Of a stretch of 64,000 bases of DNA, positions 34,885-45,159 are shown in pieces. The stretch lies in NCBI GenBank assembly GCA_029851415.1, contig CM056742.1, positions 83,814,748 to 83,878,747 on the forward strand, given 5' to 3'. A program made the position numbers and the translations under genes. The notes beneath the pieces were generated by a model. It was given only the letters and a program-made list of their open reading frames with translations. It ran no database searches and was not told the origin of the DNA. Origin of the DNA: Eretmocerus hayati. Its lineage: Eukaryota > Arthropoda > Insecta > Hymenoptera > Aphelinidae. The stretch's first letter is position 1. The number at the start of each line of letters is the position of its first letter.

Positions 34885-36002
34885 CTTGACGATTAGGAGC
34901 TAAAGCTCAACTTGGCGTCTAGACAGGAGCTAAGGCTCGACTTCGGCGTAACAACGAGAAACTCTTCCCTTCTCAACCTGATCAACCTTCCCAACCCTTC
35001 GCGGTGACCTATCGCGGTTCTGTTCGGCGTATCCTTGATGAAAACTTGAGTTCTCGGAATGAGATATTTTAGGAAAATACTGGGGATATGGGGATGCAGG
35101 ATTCGCAACTTCCCTCTAATCACAATGACTACTATCAAAGAGAGCATGCAATGGACGAGGGTGGGATGGAGAGTCGTGTATCCGCCGCAGGTGGCCGCTA
35201 TAGGCGTCGAACGCTTCAAAACCTCGCTAATTGTCACGCCCGATACACAATCTCACGAATTTTCCGGAATCCGGTCGCATCACGGGAGAAAACTCGTACC
35301 CAGTAATGGCGGCGTCAGAATCCATACGAGCACTTGAACCTACTCAGCGCACGCTGTCGAACGAGTACCCACACGGTATGGTGCTCGTCGATCGGTGGGT
35401 TCCACGCGCGGTGGGTCCGCAGGGTGGTGCGGAAGCGGGGCGCACGACCACGCTCCGGAAAGTACACACCGAGCGCTATTAGGGTAGGGTCCGCGTCGAT
35501 CGGGAGCTAGGTGGAATGGTAGGTCCGAGACGCGCGGGGGCGGCAGAGCGCGCGGTGGCGTTTCGAACAGTACTCGCCGAAAGGTTTCAAACGAGTAACC
35601 ACACGACGGGGTCCGCGTCGATCGGGAGCTAAGTCGCGTGGTGGGTCCGAGACGCGCGGGGCGGCAAAGCGCGCGGTGGCGTTCCGAACAGTACTCGCCG
35701 AAAGGTTTCAAACGAGTACCCACACGACTACTCTGGCGACAAACGGGTCACTGAGCGCGCTCGGGGTGTGGGGCGCGGCACGGAGACTGTGGGTGGTTCA
35801 GTCACCTTAGTGACAAGTGCAATTGGATAAGTGCACGCGATGTCGCGCGCAATTTCAATTAAATCGTCGGCATAAACCGGTGGCACAATCTGCGCATCCT
35901 GTCCGCGGGGTCCCGCGACGCTACCTACTCTCACGCGCGCGCTGTGTCCCCAACCATCCAGTGCGCTCACTGGCAAAAACCGAGATCCTGGCAGGATCGC
36001 CA
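34885..36002 (-). other. Leader of the Gypsy element with primer site and tandem repeats
   Basis: No coding frame is supported. The minus-strand sequence directly after the 5' LTR reads TGGCGATCCTGCC (36002-35990). It begins with the TGG expected of a tRNA-CCA-complementary primer site and abuts the LTR end. Two 120-bp direct repeats lie at 35488-35608 and 35609-35728, with a third, degenerate copy at about 35347-35487. Confidence 0.65.
35347..35728 (-). repeat. Leader tandem repeats, about 120 bp x 2-3
   Basis: Units share 'gtccgcgtcgatcgggagct', 'gaacagtactcgccgaaagg' and 'tttcaaacgagtaccc'. They are GC-rich. Repeats here could multiply packaging or translation elements, or simply be replication slippage. 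Confidence 0.75.
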
Positions 36003-36725
36003 TGTAACGGGGCGGGATGGGTCACCTGTAAAAGACTAAGCCCACCCATGTTACCTCATTTATTTTTGGCCGGATCGGGGCAGGGCCAGGTCCCCCGCGC
36101 CACGAAGGGCGGGACGGGGGGGGGGGGAATTAGGAGCACACCTGAAAAACGCGAAAGATTCTGGGTTGCGGACACATATGTTCGATTCATAAATAAGCAC
36201 TCACGAAATTATACGAAAAATACGAAAAAGGACATTTATTTCCGATTACTAACTGCATGTTACGACGCACAGGTCGATAATCCCAAATACAAAGCCTCAC
36301 GTGGCATCCAAACATTTTTTCAAGTCTATAAAACGTTCCTCAAAAGTCAATCTTTAAACTACTTTTTGTTGGAAATGCCCCTATATATCGATCTTGGTTG
36401 CACACACTCACTTTCGTTAGAAATGCCCATATACAAATGGGCGGGGCCTAACCTCTGCGCACGCACTACTTTAGGCGTCGTTGTGCTCACCTCTCGCGAC
36501 GATTTCCGCCCGCGCCGCAAGGAGAAAAGCCCAGCACAAAATGGTGGCCATCGACGCCCGCGTGGCGAAGACTGGATTCAACTGCATGAACTCGTCTCTT
36601 GTCGTCCCTCGGAGTGTACCTCGACAAAAAAAACGTTGGAAACATCAGATTTCCGTACACAAACTCCGAGGCAACGACGAGGGCTGGAACAAGGGGTCCA
36701 CAGCGTGCTGCAACTTCCCGTTGCG
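36003..36725 (-). repeat. 5' LTR (723 bp, internally deleted)
   Basis: Matches both ends of the 1,445-bp 3' LTR; 722 bp are missing at one point between 36571 and 36572, with no extra bases. The terminal base facing the target is G where TG..CA would give A, a point change. ATTG follows at 36726-36729. Confidence 0.9.
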
Positions 36726-36729
36726 ATTG

Positions 36730-38327
36730 GATGGATATAGGTCCATCTCGCGGTCTTTCTTGAACCAAATTCGGCATTCACTGTACAACCATTCTGATGG
36801 GATGAAAAAAGAGTTACCAAGAATTTAGTATTCGAGGCTAGAATGAGATTGAAATGAATTTTTTCTAAGTGATGATGGAAGTACAAATAGACGGAGCTAA
36901 GCTCACAAGCACGGAGAAGAGAGAATTGCGGGAAATTAAGGCTTGCTTTTCATTCCAATATCCAAAAGGAGACTTGGAATAGCTCATACAAATATCTCTA
37001 CGTTGTATTTCTCGTGATCTGTTATTTGAAAACTTACATTATCTTCATATACAGCTGTGCATCAAAAACTGCATATTTCTTCCATGGCCATTGAAGAGGT
37101 TTTTGATGATCCAGAGAGTGGCGTCTATAGAGAAGAAACATTTTTTTTCTTCCAACTTTGAAGCAAGGTTTGGATGAAAAATTATCAAATTGTATTAATC
37201 GTCATCAAGAGGCGTCAAGATAGGCTCCCAGGAGTGTTCAGCAGTCCCGTAGTTGTATTTTATGAACTTCATCTCGAATTTTTTAGTAATGAGGGTAGAT
37301 CTTCAACGTTTCCGAGATGAGGGATGCTGCGGTGCCCAGCCTTGACATGATAACAGTTGGATTTCATGCTATTGAATGAAAAATTCTCACCAGCATCTCG
37401 GTCCCTCCAAAGGAATGAAGCAATGTTAGTTGATAAAATTCATCCCCTCAGAAAGCCAGATTATTAGGATATTTGTTATGGATTTTGATCGCAGGATTTT
37501 GCAATTACGCTATAGAATTCAGTCAAATACTCTGATATAGCACATTATCAGTGCGTGAAAGTACAATATCTAATATGGACAATTTTTGCGGTCTGAACGA
37601 ATTCTTTGCTCAATTTTTTTACTTCCTCCAAAGATTGCAATGATGTTCCAGGAATGAAAAAAGACAATCCAATCAATGAGCAGGTTTTGCTTGGCTGCAA
37701 AGAAAGCCTGTGATACATAGTGACAATCCACGAAAATATTCCAGCCCTTGTATTCAGATCAGGATGGGAAAGTTGTTATCGACACAAGAGAAAAACCTTA
37801 TATTGACTGTAAAGAAGTGACTTGTCTTGATTAACAACTAAAATGTATACGACACTCACATGATCCTAGTTTTTTCAAACGCATTCTTAACAGAGCCTAC
37901 AGCAAGATTATCAACACAAACTTAAATCTTGTCCTTCAACTCTCGCTCACGCTTCAAAGTTGGATTCTCTCAAGGATCAAATACGTAAATATCATATTAT
38001 AGCTCCGAGATATATACTGATTCAATTTTCACGACCGGAACTTGTAGAGTCAATCTATTTCTTTTGTTGGAACTGTCTCATTTTTGTAGCACAGTGTATC
38101 GTGTACATATGATGGAAAAGACTCTTATTTTCGTAACTCCAATGATTGAAAAATAATTCGAGTACGATTCATTCATGAACTATAAATATCAGAAAATACT
38201 GTAGACAAAAACCAGGTGAAGCATTTTTTCTCGCAAGATTCATTATATAATTCAAGAGAGCTTTCAGCTAGACCTAAGAAATTAACTATAAGAATGTCCT
38301 GTTCTCAACTAAAGTATGCAAGGATAC
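36730..38327. other. Probable MULE-gene intron(s), AT-rich, no firm exon
   Basis: This lies between the FLYWCH exon and the Gypsy insertion, so it should hold the N-terminal catalytic exon of the transposase, but I cannot find it. A 34-codon minus-strand frame ending near 37202 includes FIKYNYGTAEHSWEPIL, which faintly recalls a chromodomain; see rejected items. Confidence 0.3.
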
Positions 38328-38461
38328 CTCTGTGATTGTGTCGCGTATTCAATTTGAATACACCGTCTACTGTAGAGTAGGTCGCGGAGCCTTTGCATTT
38401 TTTCTCTGTCCCATCAGGATTTTTGCCTTTCCATTTGTACCTCTCGCACCGTACTGATCTG
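38328..38461 (-). CDS. FLYWCH-type zinc-finger exon of the MULE transposase gene
   Basis: The exon runs 38461 to 38328 (134 nt) between acceptor tttacttcttag and donor GTATCC and is open throughout. It encodes C-x(5)-W followed by KKCKGSATYS and ends in the zinc-binding HNH (RHNHR). This is the W..C..C-x-G..H-x-H pattern of FLYWCH domains, which occur at the N-terminus of many insect MULE-type transposases and in a few host DNA-binding proteins. Its strand and position upstream of the MULE core exons 24123-24320, with only intron and the Gypsy insertion between, argue for one gene. Exon joining to the core is not demonstrated, because the intermediate exon is missing. Confidence 0.55.
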
Positions 38462-39324
38462 CTAAGAAGTAAATCAGGAGGGAATGAGTCCCATTCCAAT
38501 ATCATTCAATTCAATTTAGCTCACTTTGGAGCCCGTTGTAAAATCGAATTGAACTACTGTGTGACTGATTTGAATTAGCCAAAATTGAGCTATCCCAGTT
38601 TTTCGAGGAGAGATTTCTCTTGCAATCGGGACAGTGTGTGCCCAAATCGCTCCCATGGTCAATTCAAAATCTTGAATCAACGAACAAGTGAACTCTGATT
38701 CTGAGGATTGAGGTAATACACCAAATGGGCATATCATTGCTTGTCGCGATGTTTTAATACATTCAGTGAACGCAAGCCTTAATATAATACAAAATATCAA
38801 GATAAACCATATTTTTGAGGCCTAATCCGTTCTAATGTCTCCACGCTGTTGATATACGGTCAACTACACCAGATAACATGATCTCGACAAGAAAAAGACC
38901 CAAGTGCATCGCGCAAAATCCTCCATATATGGAAAAGGGGCTGAAGGAAATTTGCCGCACAACTCAACTTCTTTCCGTGATATGCACGTATAGTCGGTTC
39001 CAATCAGAATTTTGCTACTTAGAAGGAAGACAGATTGAAAATGAGACACAGGCAGAGAAAAGCAGTTAGTTACAATCAAATTGAACGAACCACATTTTTT
39101 CAGAGTCGTTTTCATTGTTTTAGGAGTAGAAATTGAAAAGCACCGAAGACTATTATTTTTCCCTTAGAGACGAGTGAATAATTTACTATCACACAAAACA
39201 AATTATTCTCTAACATCCTAATGTAATGAATTTGATGACATAGATTGTCAAATTACTTCTCGGAGGCCTCCTGAGAATTGGGGTTGACGAGTCTAGATGA
39301 AAATTGGTGAATGTATACTTACAG
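38462..39324. other. Upstream region of the FLYWCH exon; no firm gene
   Basis: Minus-strand frames at 38800-38516 and 39115-38864 give protein-like but unrecognised translations. One may be an upstream exon of the transposase gene. Confidence 0.25.
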
Positions 39325-39687
39325 TTAGTTGTTCTCCAGCTCTTTCACTTTATGGTAATAGTAGCCGTTTTTCTCGTCGAAAAACCTCCCCAGACCGAGT
39401 CTTCGGCCTTTCTTCCCCTTTTCTTTCCCGGACATAGCTAGATGAGAAGATTCTAAATCTCGTTGCTTCGGGATGGATAACACTCCGTGAAAAAATTGCT
39501 CACAAACATTGAGCAGACGGTTCTGAAATTTCTGCCGTGCGGCAAAAGAGACGATCGCTTGCAGCAACGCATGCGCCAACGAATGTCGAGAAGTGGTATC
39601 CTGATCTTTAGAGTGGCATATCCGACCTAAAGGTCGTACGCGAAATAAATATTCCAATTCCAACAGACTCTTTGATAGATACATCAT
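39325..39687 (-). CDS. Hypothetical 120-residue protein
   Basis: ATG at 39687 opens 120 codons to TAA at 39327-39325. The sequence begins with a helical, hydrophobic/basic segment (SLLELEYLFRV) and contains HALLQAIVSFAAR. It ends with a Lys/Gly-rich part (GKEKGKKGRRLGLGRFF) and YYYHKVKELENN. A GTAAGT lies two bases after the stop codon. No family is recognised. It is upstream of and co-oriented with the FLYWCH exon and could be an upstream exon or a second gene of the same element. Confidence 0.35.
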   Translation of the reverse strand: MMYLSKSLLELEYLFRVRPLGRICHSKDQDTTSRHSLAHALLQAIVSFAARQKFQNRLLNVCEQFFHGVLSIPKQRDLESSHLAMSGKEKGKKGRRLGLGRFFDEKNGYYYHKVKELENN

Positions 39688-39699
39688 CTCGTTACTTGC

Positions 39700-40450
39700 A
39701 CGAGGGGATATTGGGATTATTGATAGAATTTGGGAGACTATCTACAATTTTCGGGAGCTGACGAAAACTTGATAATCTAAAGATTTCCATGAATTTTCTA
39801 AATTCTTACCCGTTTGTCATACGCCGATGGACGATTTCAGGTGCATTCAATTCCAAAATCCAAGGATGATTTTTCCGAAGTCGGAAAAAGGCATCGTGAT
39901 TGTTTGTAGGATTTGAATATTCGTGACGGATTTTGAGGAGCCGAAGAAAAAACATTATCAGCGGACATTTCTTCCATCAAGTCAATGACTTTCTGCCTTA
40001 ACACTGTACGACGGTTTGGACTTTCATTCAGATCGTTTGATCATGGAGATTACTCCAGCAACACTAACGCCCCAGGTAGATATTCTGATTGATTTCGGAA
40101 TCGGAGAAGGGATCTGTAGATTTTAGGACCGCTATGGAGGCGACAATCGCATCTTTTTCGGATCGAGTATGTGGATTTAGATGCTTTCGTCTATCCTCCA
40201 CGTAGAGATCTTTGAACGAATCGTTTTGGCGATTGGTCTACGACATCTCCAAAATCTTGTCAAACTGTTCCAATTGATATTTCGCCATTGAGTCATGGAT
40301 CGGTGTATCTTAGCACGATTGATTGATTGATGACCTTGATTCAACCGAGGGCAGAATTGAAAGAATACAGTGGCATATGTCACATATGTTTCACCTGCAT
40401 AAAAAATATATGAAAAAGTATAAATATTTGTCTTTTTGGTCAAGGAATAT
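39700..40450 (-). repeat. Diverged units related to the right TIR array
   Basis: On the minus strand this stretch has the unit pattern of the TIR arrays, for example 'gagatgtcgtagaccaatcg' then 'aaaacgattcg' near 40215-40245, and further weaker copies towards 39830. It has the same orientation as 48391-50244. It fits as the inner end of the right array, split from the outer part by 40450-48390. Confidence 0.45.
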
Positions 40451-40548
40451 TAGAATTACAAGTGACTAGTCAATTTAAGGCATCGAGAGATGCATAAAAG
40501 TCAAGGAAGAGAATGATGGAATACATTCTCATATACATATATCAGTCA

Positions 40549-41615
40549 TGTGACGGTAAGACCGTCACAGCCGTTTGAGAAATTAAGCGAATCTCTCTCG
40601 TCGTGTCTCGAACCAGCAGCCTCCCAAAAAACACGTATTTACGTAAAATACGTCTTCTTTTCGAGGTGCTGCTGTTCGAGACAACGACGATGCCGCATCC
40701 AGCATCGATATGGGTATGCCTGGGGGCAGGCAACCCGTCCTACACCGGTGTTGGCCGCAACCACCAGCCTATAGGAGGCTGGTGGTATTCTCCACAACAA
40801 ACATCAGCTGTCGAAGCCCAGGGCGAGCTACCCGGGCAACCTGATACTGTGTTGCCCTTGTCGGGCCCACCACGTCACGCACATACCCCGCGGCACCACA
40901 GGAGGGGCCCGGGGCCCGTGTTACGCCCACAACGGATGCGGAAAACCTGCCGAGGCCCTCGCCCCCGGGTGAGCGAGGGCAGACGGAATTAACACGAGGA
41001 ACTCTGCACTTTTGCACTGAAATGCTGTGTTTAGGGTGGAAAATGGTAACAGCCGGTGCCCGCAAGCGCCGTGCTGCATCCATGGCCCACCCCCAACAGC
41101 TATGCACCCGGCAATAAGTGCACCAGGCCGAAATGCGCGTTACACCTGCATGCCCCGCACGGCCACAACACTGCTGCTGTCCCGGGTGTGCCAGGGTGAT
41201 GCCGCGGAGACGATGCCGACGAGATGATACAGGAGCACTGCCGACGGTGTTGCACACCTGGGGGAAACACCCCAAGGCTATTTGCCATCCGGGCAGCTGC
41301 CCCATACACGAATAGCCCCTCATGCTGCGCTACACAGCTGATGCTAGGTTATGGGTGCATGCAACACTTGTTGCATGCACCTGAGATGCACCAGCTCACT
41401 GCCGACACCCGCACGATCGCGCACACACCTAGGGGTGTTACCCACACCCGGACAAGCACGCACGACGACACTGAGACACCCGGGTGACCCCGAGAACCAC
41501 GACGACGATGATGACGACGTGCACGCGGGCTCGCGCAGACGACACACTGCCGTGCTACTGCTGCCGGCGCGAGGGCGCTGCCAACGGGTATACCTACCTC
41601 AGGGTAGGTTATACC
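40549..41615. repeat. Hairpin-dense GC-rich block
   Basis: At least five long inverted repeats lie in 1.1 kb. They are: TGTGACGGT/ACCGTCACA (40549-40569, 3-base loop); GTCTCGAAC-c-AGCAGC/GCTGCTGTTCGAGAC (40605-40682), enclosing a near-palindrome centred on TTTACGTAAA (40633-40653); ACCACCAGCCT/AGGCTGGTGGT (40760-40786); GGTGCATGCAA/TTGCATGCACC (41354-41381); and GGTATACCTACC/GGTAGGTTATACC with one bulge (41587-41615). A 12-bp palindrome GGGCAGCTGCCC occurs near 41299. There is no consistent coding frame. The block's start TGTGACG resembles the hairpin-bearing LTR start at 58593, so an LTR is one explanation. Confidence 0.65.
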
Positions 41616-41758
41616 ACATTTTGCTGACCCGGGAGCCGCGATGATACCCGGACATCTACCGCTGGGTGGAAAATGGTATGCAGACGACACACACAGGCCA
41701 TTATGTATGTGTGTGAACATGTAGGAGATTGCCTAGGCAGACTGCGAGTGAATATTAT

Positions 41759-41880
41759 TGCCGTGATGACTGCCCACATAGGTATAGCGTTGCCGTGATG
41801 AGTGTATATAGGTATAGCGTTGCCGTGATGAGTGTATATAGGTATAGAGTTGCCGCGACGAGTATATATAGGTATATGTA
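41759..41880 (+). repeat. 30-bp minisatellite, four units
   Basis: The unit TGCCGTGATGAG-TGTATATAGG-TATAGCGT repeats at 41791, 41821 and 41851 (last copy variant), with a first diverged copy at 41760. The motif TGCCG recurs, dispersed, up to 42970. Confidence 0.8.
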
Positions 41881-42413
41881 TACTCGTGTGCCTGATTGCA
41901 TAGCGTGAAAGTACGAAGAGTGGAGGCAATAGCGAGTTGCGCAGAGCCTCCACGCTTACAGATGCTTGCCGTGGGTGCGAGTGAGATAGAATAGGCAACT
42001 GGTGGAAGCCAGAAAACAGTGCCGTACCCACAGCCAAGCAGATTTCTGCCGTGAATTCTGTATCTTGCTGACGATTTGCTGCCTTGCGCTCGAACGCATA
42101 GTTCATAATTTGCCGCGCTCCAGACACCAGAGGGCGATGTTGACTTTTCGCGGATTTGGAGAGCCAATCAAAATTATTGCTGCCGACCAATCAGAGAGCC
42201 TCATTTATTGAGGAATAAGAAGAGCTTTGCCGGCAGGAAGCCGGCCATTGTGCCACTTGTTCGATTGCCTCGAGAGTGACCACACGTTCTTGCGTTTTCG
42301 CCTAGTGCTCCAAAGTTTTTGCCGTGAGCCCCCCAGGAGTCCAGAGTTGCTCACTCGACGACAAGGGTCGCATATTTACATTATTTGAAGGAAGTCAAGG
42401 AATTATTGCCAGG

Positions 42414-42964
42414 ATGTCGCGCAGCAGCGGTGAGTGGTTTTGATCTTATTAACAATTGGTGAATTTTCTCGCGCGTGCCTCAAGAGCCTCGTGCGCGCGT
42501 ATTAGCCATCGTCGGGCTTTGCCGAACCAGACTCCTGGGGAGGCTGACGGTGCTGGAATGCACCCTGACAATCGGCCGAGACTCCAGCACATCCCAGCAG
42601 TCGCGGGCGTGTCGTGATCACCCCAAATCAGGTGGGTGAAATTAGTGCGTGGGCAGATAGACATTTTGCCTCGAGTCGTGAGCGTGGCGTGGGAATTGCC
42701 GCGGAGCAGCCATTTTAAGTGCGTTTTGGAGCAGCGTGCTCTCTCTCAATTTCGGAGTCCAAGTTTTGTCAGAGTGTGCCGAGACAGTGTGCCGAATTAG
42801 TGAAGTGGATTTTCGTGTATTTTACAGGGAATCTTGAGAGACATTATAATGAGGAAGAGACCCTTTTGATAATAATTATTGAATCTTCTGGAGTACTATT
42901 TGTCGGGATTTCCATATGTAGATTTTTGTATCGACCGCGTAGAAGTAGCGTGTACAGAATATAG
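42414..42964 (+). CDS. Possible two-exon gene for a 50-residue membrane peptide
   Basis: ATG at 42414 begins a 16-nt exon ending at a consensus donor (GCG|GTGAGT, 42430). A good acceptor (tttcgtgtattttacag) precedes 42828. Joining the two gives an uninterrupted 50-codon frame ending in TAG at 42962-42964. The second exon encodes an acidic start (NEEETLL), a hydrophobic run (LIIIIESSGVLFVGISIC) long enough for one membrane span, and a basic tail (YRPRRSSVYR). A CpG-containing, TATA-less region lies upstream. The model rests on splice sites and frame only. A chance fit is quite possible, and no homologue is recognised. Confidence 0.3.
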
Positions 42965-43165
42965 TGCCGAGATTATTTTGTTATTATAAATTGCGATTCA
43001 ATTATTTCGAGTGTGAGCGTCCCCTCTCCCTTCTTTCGATTTTTCAGGCGAATAAGGTAAGAAGAGAACGAGAGATGCAGTAAAGCCGAGTTCCAGTCAG
43101 AATCCAGAGTCGCGTTTGCCAAACTTTGCGCGCGAGACCTGCAATTTAGGTTAAGAGTCCTGATT

Positions 43166-43354
43166 AAATAAATAAGTGTGACCCGTAAATTCATTTGCCA
43201 CGGCACAGTCATTACAAGGACGATCGAGGAGTGGAAAACATTCTTATGTAGAAAGGCATATAAAAAGCTTGGGCTAGCAGAAATATCACAGGATTTACAA
43301 TACAGTGACGTAGTAGCCACGTATAACTCTTTTGAGAAAGGAAACGCTGATTGA
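43166..43354 (+). other. Plus-strand open frame without ATG, exon-like
   Basis: After a stop at 43166 the frame is open for some 60 codons to TGA at 43352-43354, with a protein-like composition (RTIEEWKTFLCRKAYKKLGLAE, then SDVVATYNSFEKG in the same frame). No ATG is available and no clear acceptor was found. It sits between the small two-exon model and the LINE and could be a 3' exon of either strand's host gene, or part of a decayed element. Confidence 0.25.
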
Positions 43355-43377
43355 AAAAAGCCCAAACATATCACAGT

Positions 43378-45030
43378 TTAGAGATTGAAATAATGCATCC
43401 TTTCTACATCAATCCTCTGAGAAGACTGAGTCAGAACGAAATCTTTCAAGGCCTCTTTGAATACTGATATTTTCCCCAGCTGCCGAAAGCCCGGAGGGAG
43501 GAAGTTCCACAAATGAGCACATTGAGTCTGGGATGATCTTCTTCCGTACTCAAGTCTCATATTGGGAACATTGAGTACCCGCTCTTCTGCATCACCACGT
43601 ACGGGGCGTTCAGATTGGTACCTGGTTAACATCGCAGCTAGGTAGCCAGGTTCTCCAAGATGCATGATCCTATGCATCGAAAGGGGTGCGAAGTACATTC
43701 TCCGCGAATCAGTACGTAACCAACCCGAACGCCCCCTAAACGGGGTGATGTGCTCGTCTCTCCTAAGATCAAAAATGTATCTCACACATGAATTGCTCAG
43801 TCGCTGTATCCGTTGCCGCTGTTCGTCCGTGGCGTCCGCGTCGAGGTACGCGACTGTGCAATAATCAAAATGTGGTTGAACTAATGACTCGACTAGGCGA
43901 ATTCGGAGAGGTCTGGTGATACACGCCCTAAAAAACCGCAATCCGTATAGGGCTCTGTTCACTTCCTCAGTTATTTGGTCAATGTGCGGTTTCCACGTCA
44001 GTTCACTATCAAGTGTAACACCAAGACTCACGACCGTATCGCTGAACCGAATGAACTTCCCTCCTTGTATCTCAACCTCTGGCAAGTCCATTCTCTTCAG
44101 ATCTTTGATATTCCTCTCAAAGCTGAAGAAGATTGCCTTGGTCTTGCCAGTGTTGAGACGCAGGCCGGAACTTCTGGCCCATTCAGCAATGAGTCGTCCT
44201 ACTTCTCCCAGCCGAGTGATGCCTTCCTTGATCTCAATTTTCTCGACTTGGAGATAAATTTGAAGATCATCTGCATAGAATAGATGATATACCGACTTTC
44301 CGTCTAGCAAACCAGGTAAGTCATTAACATATAAGCTGAAGAATGAAGGCCCGAGAACGGATCCCTGTGGAACACCCAGATTAGTTTCGAGCCAATCAGA
44401 ACTACCGGATTTTGAAGTGACTATTTGGGTGCGGCCTTGTAAGTATGATTTTATCCACAGGAATGCCGATCTTGAAAAACCAAGGTTTCGGAGCTTTCTG
44501 AACAGCGTTGAAGGTGTTATTGTGTCGAAAGCTTCGCTAAAGTCAAATAGTAGGAGTAAGGTGATCTTCTTCCTATCAATGTCTACTCCGATGTTATCCG
44601 TCAACTTGAGTAAGGCTGTCTGGATGCTATGGTATTGCCTGAAACCAGTCTGGAAGCGATCAAGAAGTTTCTCTATTCTTAAATACTCCGTGATTTGGTC
44701 ATGTGCAATTTTTTCCAGGACCTTGGAAAGGAAGCACAGCAGCGCTATGAGACGGAAGTCCGAGACTGTTGATGGAGCTGCAGTCTTCTTCAATGCAAGT
44801 AGCTGCGCTTGCTTCCAATCCTCAGGAAAAACGCTATGAGCGGAGGAGGAATTGAAAATATGTACTATAAGATCACCAATTGCTGGAAGAGCTTTCGCGA
44901 TCCCGCTCTGGGGGATCCCATCCACCCCACGGGCCTGCGAGGAGAAATGTTTGATAGCAAGGACTACATCATTGAAATTTGTGGGCTTAAATTTGAACCC
45001 CTCCTCCGTCGCAGAGTTAATATCGTCCAT
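43378..45030 (-). pseudogene. LINE ORF2 reverse transcriptase
   Basis: An uninterrupted 550-codon stretch. RT blocks in order: D-F-R-L-I-A-L-L with FLSKVLEKI, DRFQTGFRQYHSIQTALL, LLLLFDFSEAFDTI, GVPQGSVLGPSFFSLYVNDL and FYADDLQIY (catalytic F/Y-A-D-D), then LNTGKTKAIFF and the LGVTLD thumb block. A C-terminal region with YLDADATDEQ and RRDEHITPF is like those of CR1/Jockey elements. The N-terminal part is separated from the endonuclease by two frameshifts and a stop (45030-45160), so a full ORF2 protein cannot be made. The ORF ends in TAA-type termination at 43378-43380. Confidence 0.85.
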
Positions 45031-45159
45031 TGCTTCATTGATATTTTCGTGAGGCGAAACGGAAAACCCCCGCGAAGTGAGCGTTCAACTCATCCGGTGT
45101 GAAACCGTGAAGTTATTCCTCTTTGCTCTCGGGCAAGAGGCCGAGGTTGCGCATCTCCT

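Larger units (their letters stand above)
24357..36725 (-). mobile_element. Ty3/Gypsy-type element with gag, pol and a third ORF
   Basis: A 12.4-kb element on the minus strand bounded by related LTRs (24357-25801 and 36003-36725) and flanked by ATTG on both sides (24353-24356, 36726-36729), a 4-bp target duplication. In minus-strand order: 5' LTR, primer site, leader with tandem repeats, gag (two stops), pol (two TGA stops, one frameshift), then an ORF beyond pol ending in zinc fingers, a polypurine run and the 3' LTR. It lies in an intron of the MULE transposase gene in the same orientation. All three coding regions are broken, so this copy is dead. Confidence 0.92.

Noticed and set aside
35817..36740. 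307-codon plus-strand frame
   Set aside because: Runs across the primer site and the 5' LTR of the minus-strand Gypsy element; no domain.
37202..37303. Chromodomain-like FIKYNYGTAEHSWEPIL frame
   Set aside because: Too short, missing the first two-thirds of the fold, with a stop just upstream; similarity could be chance.
40603..42190. Plus- and minus-strand frames across the hairpin block (129 and 193 codons)
   Set aside because: They cross hairpins and the minisatellite and give compositionally biased translations without domains.
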